From CAZLPW01 sp964561495 (lineage in GTDB: Bacteria > Fidelibacterota > Marinisomatia > Marinisomatales > UBA1611), in assembly GCA_964561495.1 (NCBI GenBank), contig CAZLPW010000088.1, forward strand, positions 1-8,159: a DNA stretch of 8,159 nucleotides, in the 5' to 3' direction. The translations under genes were made by a program, and so were the position numbers. Each line of letters starts with the position of its first letter. Position 1 is the stretch's first letter. Under the pieces are notes generated by a model. It ran no database searches and was not told the origin of the DNA. It worked only from the letters and a program-made list of their open reading frames with translations. Shown here piece by piece: positions 1 through 6,194 of the stretch.

Positions 1-1
1 C

Positions 2-1006
2 TTATGAGCATGATGATTTCCAGGCTGCGCCAAGAGCAGCAGTTTTTCTTTCATTAGAAATTAGAAGGGGAACATCTATTTTAGATAAAATATTTTTCAT
101 AAAACTGTTTCTACCATTTTTTAATGATAAAGCTATACCTAATCTCTGGCCGATTACAATTTTTTGGCAATTTTTTCCAGTTTTTCCTTTGATGTATTTT
201 AAACGGTTTTTAATAAGAAAATGAAGTGCTATTACAGCATCTTCAACTATTTCTTTTGCGTGTGGATTATTGTTATCCGCCTCTAGAATTATTTCATTTA
301 AGTTATTAACAGGGTTTTTAGGGTTGATCATATTATAATTTTCAATTATAAATTTGGGTGAAAGAGCTGATTCTACAGTTTTTCCAGATGGCAAAATTAA
401 TTCCCAAGATTTTTTCAAATTGGAGTCTAAGTTAAAATTAACAACTTGGCCATTAATAATTAAACCATCAGCAATACCTGTTCCGCCACCAATATAAATT
501 GCATGGACAACATTTTTTAAAGATCCATTTTGCCATCGGTGCTCACCAATTACACAGCAATCTGAATCGTTATACAGAATATTTATAGGGATACCTTTTT
601 CTAGCAGTCTATGGCAAAAATCAGGAATCCTAGGTCCATTTGCCATAATAATAGTCCCCATCATATTAGATGTTTTAATTCCAGGAAAACAGAGTCCGAC
701 ACCCGAAACAGGACCGATGTCTTCTATAGCATTATAATAACATTTTGTAATTGTATCAACAATAATACTTCCTTGATTTTTTTCTTCCTTTGGAATAATA
801 ATTTTTTTCTTTTTTGAAATAATTTTTTGGGTCTTTATCTCTGTTGGTTTAAAATCTTTATTCCAACCTTCAAAATTATTATAACTTATTTCTTGGTAGT
901 AGTCTCCCATGGATGCATAATTTGAATTTTCTTTTATTTTAATTGATTGGACCAATAGTTTCGAAGCTCCGCCATCCATACCAATATAAATTTTTTCCTG
1001 TGACAT
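2..1006 (-). CDS. ROK-like sugar kinase (ASKHA fold), atypical, probably acting on an amino sugar
   Basis: Probable cytoplasmic ATP-dependent sugar kinase of 334 residues, complete: stop TAA at 2-4, ATG at 1004-1006. Visible motifs follow ROK order: phosphate-1 loop DGGASK (11-16), GLCFPGI (104-110), the NDSD stretch (146-149) whose D147 matches the ROK catalytic base, E154, and the glycine-rich loop GGGTGIADGLIING (173-186). The tail has the GAA motif (326-328) seen near ROK C-termini. Two oddities: the region after residue 187 lacks both the HxxxGH and the CxCGxxGCxE zinc motifs of classical ROK proteins, and residues about 25-80 form a lysine-rich insertion between the first strands. No signal peptide. 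It starts 4 bp after the nagZ-like stop, so it is probably co-transcribed and translationally coupled; no Shine-Dalgarno sequence is visible. N-acetylglucosamine (or glucosamine) as substrate is inferred from that neighbour. A BadF/BcrA-type ATPase is a less likely alternative. Confidence 0.75.
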   Translation of the reverse strand: MSQEKIYIGMDGGASKLLVQSIKIKENSNYASMGDYYQEISYNNFEGWNKDFKPTEIKTQKIISKKKKIIIPKEEKNQGSIIVDTITKCYYNAIEDIGPVSGVGLCFPGIKTSNMMGTIIMANGPRIPDFCHRLLEKGIPINILYNDSDCCVIGEHRWQNGSLKNVVHAIYIGGGTGIADGLIINGQVVNFNLDSNLKKSWELILPSGKTVESALSPKFIIENYNMINPKNPVNNLNEIILEADNNNPHAKEIVEDAVIALHFLIKNRLKYIKGKTGKNCQKIVIGQRLGIALSLKNGRNSFMKNILSKIDVPLLISNERKTAALGAAWKSSCS

Positions 1007-1010
1007 TAGT

Positions 1011-2033
1011 TTACAATTTAGATTTTAAATGATCTATTCTTTCTAATGATTGATTGATTCTTGTTTCTTTTATTAATCCATCTTCAAGCAATTCTTGAAG
1101 ACAATTAATAGCTTTAGGGATTAAATCTGGATCATAATTAAGATTATTTCCAAGTATAAATAGATCTACACCTGCATTTATCATGTTTAGAATTGTTTTT
1201 TTTAGATCATAGTGATCTGAAATTGCTTTCATACTAGGATCATCTGATATTACGACTCCATCAAAGCCTAAATTAGTTCTAAGGAGTTGATTTATAGTAT
1301 CATATGACATTGATGATGGAAACTCTGAATCAAATTTTTTATGAAAAGTATGGGCTACAATTACCGCCTCTAGTGTACCTGTCTTTATTAAGTCCTTATA
1401 AGGTTTAAGTTCATTCTCCCCCCAGGTTTTAGTTATATCCACTAGCCCCTCATGGGTATCTCCACTAGCAGAGCCTTGACCTGGGAAATGTTTTCCACAG
1501 CATAAAATACGATGTTTATTCATTTCATCAATATAAATCCTAGAGTGTTCAATAATTAATTGAGGATCCCTATCCATTGCTCGTTCCTGTCTAGATATAA
1601 ATGAGTTTTCACCATGATCAAGATCTAAAACAGGAGCTAGATTAAAATTTATTCCAAGTCCTCTAAGTATTGTTGCTAGTTTTTTTGCATAAGTCCTGGT
1701 CTCTCCTTTATTATTTATTTGTCCTATCTGGCGCCAAGACTTAAATCGCGGAAACCCATATTTTGTATTCAAACGATTAACTTGGCCACCTTCTTGATCT
1801 ATAGAGATAAATAACTTCTCTTCCCTAAGACTTTGAAGTGAGGCATTTAGCTCTTTTAACTGTTTTTCTGACTTTATATTTCTTGATCCAAGTTTCCTAT
1901 ATTCGAGATCCACATCATAGAGAATTACTCCAGAAATATTAAAATTATTTATCCAATATTGGATTTTAGTATGTTGGGTTATTTTTGAGCCTCTAAAACC
2001 TGCTATAATTAGCTTTCCTAGTTTTTCTATCAT
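1011..2033 (-). CDS. nagZ: Beta-N-acetylhexosaminidase, glycoside hydrolase family 3 (NagZ type)
   Basis: GH3 enzyme of 340 residues, the usual length of single-domain NagZ. NagZ removes non-reducing N-acetylglucosamine from GlcNAc-anhydroMurNAc muropeptides during cell-wall recycling; relatives also act on chitin oligosaccharides. Sequence support: TIM-barrel start EKLGKLIIAGFRG, substrate loop IDQEGGQVNRL (78-88), the subfamily signature KHFPGQG (181-187) followed by GDTH (191-194) with the His general acid/base at 194, and VISDDPSM (261-268) with nucleophile D264. The signature usually reads KHFPGHG, so Q186 replaces a common His. There is no signal peptide, so a cytoplasmic location is likely. 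The gene is first of a two-gene unit with the kinase 4 bp downstream, and it diverges from the DUF1460 gene. The ATG at 2031-2033 fits the family N-terminus; the leader is A/T-rich without a ribosome site. The family call is firm; peptidoglycan rather than chitin or N-glycan substrate is inference. Confidence 0.92.
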   Translation of the reverse strand: MIEKLGKLIIAGFRGSKITQHTKIQYWINNFNISGVILYDVDLEYRKLGSRNIKSEKQLKELNASLQSLREEKLFISIDQEGGQVNRLNTKYGFPRFKSWRQIGQINNKGETRTYAKKLATILRGLGINFNLAPVLDLDHGENSFISRQERAMDRDPQLIIEHSRIYIDEMNKHRILCCGKHFPGQGSASGDTHEGLVDITKTWGENELKPYKDLIKTGTLEAVIVAHTFHKKFDSEFPSSMSYDTINQLLRTNLGFDGVVISDDPSMKAISDHYDLKKTILNMINAGVDLFILGNNLNYDPDLIPKAINCLQELLEDGLIKETRINQSLERIDHLKSKL

Positions 2034-2108
2034 TTTATTTATTACTGTTTCTAAGTTCAGGCAGAAAATCTGTTGGACATAGAGAAAATAAGATATTTTA
2101 AGGATTAA
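2034..2108. promoter_or_regulatory. Divergent intergenic region between nagZ-like and DUF1460 genes
   Basis: These 75 bp separate two divergently oriented start codons, so promoters for both units should lie here or just inside the genes. I could not find a convincing sigma-70 pair or a Bacteroidota-type TAnnTTTG element. TTGGAC (2073-2078) and TAAGAT (2089-2094) resemble -35 and -10 boxes on the plus strand but are only 10 bp apart. The regulatory role is inferred from gene orientation. Confidence 0.35.
2100..2104 (+). promoter_or_regulatory. Shine-Dalgarno site AAGGA for the DUF1460 gene
   Basis: AAGGA lies 4 bp before the TTG codon at 2109 and 13 bp before a GTG at 2118. It is the only clear Shine-Dalgarno sequence before a gene in the window. 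The spacing favours TTG as the start, although 4 bp is short. Either start leaves an intact signal peptide. Confidence 0.5.
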
Positions 2109-2954
2109 TTGAATACCGTGAGAGTTATTTTTTGGATCTACATTTTATTTGGGAGCTTGAGTTTTGCCAAAGAATCAAATGGTTTCGATTGGATAAAGAG
2201 CCTACCTAAACCTTGGGAACTTACGGAAAAGGACTTCTCTTCATTTTTGCCAATGTTCAGAGAACGGTTTCCTGATTTTCACGATAGAATTAAAGCTCTA
2301 AATCTTTGGAGAATCGGTACTCCTTACGGGATATTTAAACTTGGTGAAGAAAAGGAACCAGATACAGATCCAATATTAAGGATAGACACATCTGACTGCA
2401 CTGTACACGTATTAACCACTCTTGCTTTTGCCCAAAGCACAGATTGGAATTCTTCAAGAGCGGCTATGATCGATATTCATTACAAGGTTAATCAGAATGG
2501 TAAAAAAGAGCCCACATTTAAATCAAGATGGCATTATACCTCTGACAGAATTTTAAATAATCCACATACTGTTAATATAACTCCGAGATTATTATCCAGA
2601 TCTAAATTAGAAGAGGTAACAATTGAGTTGAATCGCAAAAAGGATGGATTAGAATTTTTAGATCTTGATTGGACTTCTAGCCAAAATATTTTGTTTATTC
2701 CTTCTGAAATGATTGAACAGATTAATATGCAGGACCTTCCTCTAGTATGTGGTATTGCTTTTGTCAAGCGAAGCTATTTTAGTATGGGTATTGTAATTGC
2801 GCATGAAGGATATCTTATTGATCGCAAGTCCTTGATACATGCATCCTCTAATGAAGGGAAGACTGTAAAAGTAGATTTTTTTGATTATTATTTTAAAGAA
2901 AGTGGACCAGTTTTTGATGGTATAATGATCTATGAGTTACACAAAAAGATTTAG
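2109..2954 (+). CDS. Exported DUF1460 protein, putative NlpC/P60-like N-acetylmuramoyl-L-alanine amidase
   Basis: Protein of 281 residues that matches the DUF1460 family (PF07313), cysteine-hydrolase-fold proteins annotated as N-acetylmuramoyl-L-alanine amidase-like, which would cut the peptide from muramic acid. Residues 1-20 form a signal peptide (R5, hydrophobic stretch, SLSFA then KES), so the product is periplasmic or beyond. Family landmarks: GTPY (70-73), LGEE (78-81), the candidate nucleophile C97 in TSDC, SRWHYTSD (139-146), candidate catalytic H232 in AHEG, and the LIHASS motif (242-247). Many family members have His-Val/Ile-Gly where this has His-Glu-Gly. The start is TTG at 2109, preceded by AAGGA; GTG at 2118 is the alternative. 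The gene faces away from nagZ and converges with the PNGase F-like gene, 3 bp between stops. Family call is good; amidase activity is inferred from family and the nagZ neighbour. Confidence 0.85.
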   Translation: MNTVRVIFWIYILFGSLSFAKESNGFDWIKSLPKPWELTEKDFSSFLPMFRERFPDFHDRIKALNLWRIGTPYGIFKLGEEKEPDTDPILRIDTSDCTVHVLTTLAFAQSTDWNSSRAAMIDIHYKVNQNGKKEPTFKSRWHYTSDRILNNPHTVNITPRLLSRSKLEEVTIELNRKKDGLEFLDLDWTSSQNILFIPSEMIEQINMQDLPLVCGIAFVKRSYFSMGIVIAHEGYLIDRKSLIHASSNEGKTVKVDFFDYYFKESGPVFDGIMIYELHKKI

Positions 2955-2960
2955 AATCTA
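2943..2960. terminator. Weak short hairpin at the convergent stop codons
   Basis: On the minus strand AGATT, loop CTA, AATCT (2959-2947) is followed by a short T run ending at 2943. On the plus strand the same palindrome is followed by ATTTT. It overlaps both stop codons of the convergent genes. The 5-bp stem has one G-C pair, so it is a poor intrinsic terminator by usual standards; placement is the main argument. Confidence 0.2.
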
Positions 2961-4643
2961 TTTTAAGAGCAACAATTTTTCTGTGTAAATCATTTTCCCT
3001 ATGGATAATCTTAAAAAGTAAGTCCCGCTACTATATTCAGAGGCGTTCCATTTTACTTTGTGATTTCCTGATTTCATCATGACGTTAACCAATAGAGATT
3101 CTTCTTTTCTTCCGCTAATATTAAATATATCTAAGTTGATAATTTCATCTCGAGAAAGAAAGAAAGGGATTGTAGTTAAGGGGTTAAAAGGGTTAGGATA
3201 GGTGGGCAAAAGTTTATGCTTATCAGGAAGTTGATTTAATTGATCTGTATTAAGAATTGTTTCTAATTCAAAGCTGGTTCCTGATTCGTGTGATAATTCA
3301 GAACCAAAATATCCAGAAACAAGAATATTATTTAGAGATAATTCTCCAGATACATCGGGGTAGTAGTGTCTATTCCAGGGTATGTTAGTAAGGCGTCCCT
3401 CTCCCGCTGGAATGGGCTCAGCAGCATCCTGAGAAATAGCAACCACTCTTCCAGATGGACTCACAGATACTGTCCAACCAGATTCTTGTGCTCGACCGTT
3501 TAATCCGTTTTCTAATTGGATTTGATCTAACCCATTGCCATATAAATTGCTTAGGTCAATATCAAATTGAATTCCATAGACAGGAATATAATTTTCAAGG
3601 TTTATAGTAATCGATCCGCTTAGAGTATCCTCAGCAATACTGAGAAAGGCATCTGCATTTGAATGATTATTTTCTGTATATATTATTAAATGAGATGCAA
3701 TAAAATAATAGGGCTCAGTGTGCCCCGTATTGTTGTAGCTACAGGATGAACATGTTACCCCGTTTACGCATGACGGATTATTTGGAGAACATTCATTAAA
3801 GTAATCCTCCAGAACATATGAGAGAGATGTTGTAAAGCCAGGGACAACAAAATTTGAAAGATTAAAATCTTGAGGTACTACTCTATCTCCAGGGCAAAAC
3901 CCAGCTCTATTATATTGCCAGGTTCCATTCTGTGGAGAGCAAGGGTTACTTTGGCAGTCGCTACGCCAAAAATCATGTTCGTAAATAAAAAAATCGTTAA
4001 GCCGAATTTCATGAATTTTTTGGGAAAACTCAGCAGCATTATCTGTATTGCCCTGACCGTGCCCAGTGGTAGTTATTCTGAGAAATGTATCCTCTGTATC
4101 TTGAGGAATATACTCAGTTATTTGATCAATATTGATAGGGTTTGTAGTATCTCCATAAACTAAGTAGCTGTTGTTCCACATATTCCTGATTACGATGTTC
4201 GGATGCTCTGGTGCTCCTGAAATAAATTCAAATTCTATTGTAACAAGCCATCCAGGCTGTACCCAGGTATCAATAAAAGAACGAAAATTAATTTCACCTT
4301 TTAAAATGGATCTATAGTCACTAACATCGAGTGTCCAGCCACATTCAATGCCGTAAGGGGTTACATACCTTCCAATCTCAAACCACTCGTTCAGATGATT
4401 AACAGAGATACTTGCCTTTCGGTCCCATGGGTCACAGCCACCATTTGGACAGCTAAGGTTAAAATGCATTAGGATTTGGGCGAAATTATGATTCGCATCT
4501 GGTAAACGAACAGTTTCAAATACAGTTCGGTTATTTGTTCCTGCCCCGAAATAATGGTGTACATTATTTAATGCAACGATTGTAGTATCGGCTCTTAGAA
4601 ATGCTATTTTAGCAAAAAATAGAATGGAAAGTATTTTTTTCAT
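2958..4643 (-). CDS. Secreted peptide-N-glycosidase F-like protein with cohesin-like module and T9SS sorting domain
   Basis: Protein of 561 residues. Signal peptide about 1-18 (ends LRA, then DTT). Residues about 20-323 align with both beta-sandwich lobes of peptide-N-glycosidase F, which removes N-linked glycans from Asn. Shared landmarks: SCPNGGCDPWDR (64-75), NEWFEIGRYVTPY (85-97), DTW (125-127), LRITTTGHG (188-196), AAEF (203-206) and NRAGFCPG (245-252). By recall of the Elizabethkingia enzyme, D74 matches catalytic D60 and E205 matches E206, but D125 replaces E118, H195 replaces W191, and the C204-C208 pair is Ala203 and Ser207. A loop at 285-301 with pattern C-x6-C-x5-C-x2-C is extra. 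Residues about 330-455 (YGIQFDIDLS) look like a cohesin-type beta sandwich. Residues 478-561 are a T9SS type A sorting domain with YPNPFNP and terminal KLLLLK. It starts 3 bp after the LamG gene stop, so is likely co-transcribed. No Shine-Dalgarno. Activity is unproven given the substitutions. Confidence 0.85.
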   Translation of the reverse strand: MKKILSILFFAKIAFLRADTTIVALNNVHHYFGAGTNNRTVFETVRLPDANHNFAQILMHFNLSCPNGGCDPWDRKASISVNHLNEWFEIGRYVTPYGIECGWTLDVSDYRSILKGEINFRSFIDTWVQPGWLVTIEFEFISGAPEHPNIVIRNMWNNSYLVYGDTTNPINIDQITEYIPQDTEDTFLRITTTGHGQGNTDNAAEFSQKIHEIRLNDFFIYEHDFWRSDCQSNPCSPQNGTWQYNRAGFCPGDRVVPQDFNLSNFVVPGFTTSLSYVLEDYFNECSPNNPSCVNGVTCSSCSYNNTGHTEPYYFIASHLIIYTENNHSNADAFLSIAEDTLSGSITINLENYIPVYGIQFDIDLSNLYGNGLDQIQLENGLNGRAQESGWTVSVSPSGRVVAISQDAAEPIPAGEGRLTNIPWNRHYYPDVSGELSLNNILVSGYFGSELSHESGTSFELETILNTDQLNQLPDKHKLLPTYPNPFNPLTTIPFFLSRDEIINLDIFNISGRKEESLLVNVMMKSGNHKVKWNASEYSSGTYFLRLSIGKMIYTEKLLLLK

Positions 4644-4646
4644 TTT

Positions 4647-6080
4647 TTATTTTAATAGTACAATCTTAGACGTTTGCTCATTGATTCCATCAGAGATTTG
4701 CAAAAAATAATTTCCAGATGGTAAATTTTTTGGACTCCAATCCAGAGTGTGTAAGCCCATGTTTTTTCGCCCCTTGTATAGAGGTTCTATAACTTGGCCT
4801 TTTATATTGAATATTTTTATTTCAACAAAAGAATCATTTTCTAAATAATATGAAATATTAATAACAGGATTAAATGGATTAGGAGCAGTTTTAAGCATAA
4901 AATTTTGTGGGAAAAACATTCTATTAGCACTCTTTTTATTTTTCTTCCAGTCTATAATATTAAACTTTTTTATTCTATTATTGTTTAGTTTAAATAGCAG
5001 ACCATCTTTAAGTGCTGAACCATCCAGACTGTAGGCTAATATTTTTGTTCCAGATTGTTTCCAAACCCATCCTTCTGGCATATTATGATCGGTGATTTTT
5101 TCAGGAGAAGATAGCTCGATATCTATTCCAGCCAGATCGCCATCAGTTTTAATTATCACAGTGTTTTTGTTTATTAAATAATTTGCATTCTCTATGGCAG
5201 TAGTAAATGTTGGATCCATATCCAATATCCATTGTATCAATAAAATAAGATCTGCTATATCTAAGACACCATCCTGGTTTATATCCGATGCTTGGATTTG
5301 AGCTTCATTACCTTGCTCGATTCCGAGTATTAACGCTGAAAGGATTACAGTATCAAAAATATTGATTTGATCATCAAAGTTTAAATCTCCTCCAGATGCT
5401 GAAACACTATAACCATCAGACCAGCTAGGGTTCCCATTTAGGGTGCCATCGTGGTTGTTCCCAGTTTGGTCAATTATTTGACTTCCTGAGCCTTCATTAA
5501 AATTATAGTATGCTACTAGACCTGGTTCGTCCCCATTTAGACTAATGTCCATTGATGAGACTATCTCGTCCTGTGTTCGAGCAAGACTCCAAAGTCTAAT
5601 TTCATCTATTTTTCCATTGAAATATCGACCTCCATAATCAGAACCAAAACGTAGAGGGTTTGAGTTTGAGCTTGTGTTTAGGGCTGAGCCTGATAGTGAT
5701 TGAGACACCCCGTTGATATAAAGTTTTCGCTGAGTTCCTTCTTTCACAGCTGCAAGATGGTACCACTGTCCAGAACTCAATATACCATTATTTGTTTCTC
5801 TTTCATCAAAAGATATACCCGTATATGGGGCCTGAGATTTTAACCTAAGAACGTATCCATTTGCTGCGGGAGTGTGATATTTTGATATTACTCCATTTAG
5901 CCAGCCAAATGTTTCAGGCTGGATCCAAGCCTCTAATGTATAATTTTGAACAAGGTCAAGATCTGGGTGATCAGGTATGCTGACATAGTCACCACTTCCA
6001 TCAAAACGAAGAGAGTGCTCCTGACCACTCAAGGTACAACACACAATAACCATATAAAATATAGAGATGTTTCTTCTCAT
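4647..6080 (-). CDS. Secreted LamG-domain protein with type I dockerin and T9SS sorting domain
   Basis: Protein of 477 residues. Signal peptide about 1-19 (RR, hydrophobic core, LSG before QEH); the Cys pair at 14-15 does not make a lipobox. Residues 21-225 are a concanavalin-A-like/LamG jelly roll (Laminin_G_3 type): LRFDGSGDYVSIP (24-36), YTLEAWIQPE (47-56), WYHLA (106-110), YINGV (121-125), FNGKIDEIRLWS (154-165) and YYNFNEGSG (191-199). Such folds usually bind carbohydrate or protein. Residues 231-289 are a type I dockerin with two EF-hand-like loops, each with a full calcium ligand set: D232, N234, D236, N240, D243 and D266, N268, D270, D274, D277. Residues about 300-375 look like a short cohesin-like strand-rich module. 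Residues 397-477 are a T9SS type A sorting domain (APNPFNP, terminal KIVLLK). No catalytic domain is recognised, so a binding or structural surface role is inferred. It lies between the TonB receptor and the PNGase F-like gene, 3 bp from the latter. Confidence 0.88.
   Translation of the reverse strand: MRRNISIFYMVIVCCTLSGQEHSLRFDGSGDYVSIPDHPDLDLVQNYTLEAWIQPETFGWLNGVISKYHTPAANGYVLRLKSQAPYTGISFDERETNNGILSSGQWYHLAAVKEGTQRKLYINGVSQSLSGSALNTSSNSNPLRFGSDYGGRYFNGKIDEIRLWSLARTQDEIVSSMDISLNGDEPGLVAYYNFNEGSGSQIIDQTGNNHDGTLNGNPSWSDGYSVSASGGDLNFDDQINIFDTVILSALILGIEQGNEAQIQASDINQDGVLDIADLILLIQWILDMDPTFTTAIENANYLINKNTVIIKTDGDLAGIDIELSSPEKITDHNMPEGWVWKQSGTKILAYSLDGSALKDGLLFKLNNNRIKKFNIIDWKKNKKSANRMFFPQNFMLKTAPNPFNPVINISYYLENDSFVEIKIFNIKGQVIEPLYKGRKNMGLHTLDWSPKNLPSGNYFLQISDGINEQTSKIVLLK
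5214..5390 (-). other. Type I dockerin domain, coding segment
   Basis: Residues 231-289 of the LamG protein. Two loops of form D-x-N-x-D-x-x-x-N/D-x-x-D, each followed by a hydrophobic helix (TVILSALIL and LILLIQWIL), are the hallmark of a calcium-binding dockerin. In the first loop Asp237 stands where Gly is usual; the second has the usual DG. Confidence 0.85.
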
Positions 6081-6194
6081 AAAATTTTTGTGTTTAATAA
6101 GAAATGTATTTTGTTCACATACCTAATTTATTAACAAGGTATATAATTAATATTAACTATCAAAAATTATTTTTAGAAATATTATGAAATATAA
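6081..6194 (-). promoter_or_regulatory. AT-rich gap upstream of the LamG gene, possible internal promoter or leader
   Basis: This 114-bp gap between the receptor stop and the LamG start is the longest non-coding stretch in the window. It is almost entirely A and T and lacks a GC-rich hairpin. A loose inverted repeat ACCT...AGGT lies at 6121-6139. No clear terminator, ribosome site or consensus promoter is visible. Its length would allow a separate promoter for the LamG and PNGase F-like pair, but the sequence does not prove it. Confidence 0.25.

Noticed and set aside
611..817. Plus-strand open frame of 68 residues
   Set aside because: It lies fully antisense inside the kinase gene, is rich in Asn/Phe from reversed A/T tracts, and has no recognisable motif.
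2062..2072. CAGA-AAA-TCTG palindrome in the divergent region as an operator
   Set aside because: Arms of 4 bp are expected by chance in AT-rich DNA and do not extend outward.
2534..2767. Minus-strand open frame of 77 residues
   Set aside because: It is antisense to the well-supported DUF1460 gene and shows no domain or ribosome site.
3870..4163. Plus-strand open frame of 97 residues
   Set aside because: It is antisense to conserved PNGase F-like catalytic motifs and has no family resemblance.
4647..6080. Lipoprotein signal in the LamG protein because of the Cys pair near the N-terminus
   Set aside because: Residues before Cys14 are Val-Ile-Val, which does not fit a lipobox, and the C-terminal T9SS domain already explains export.
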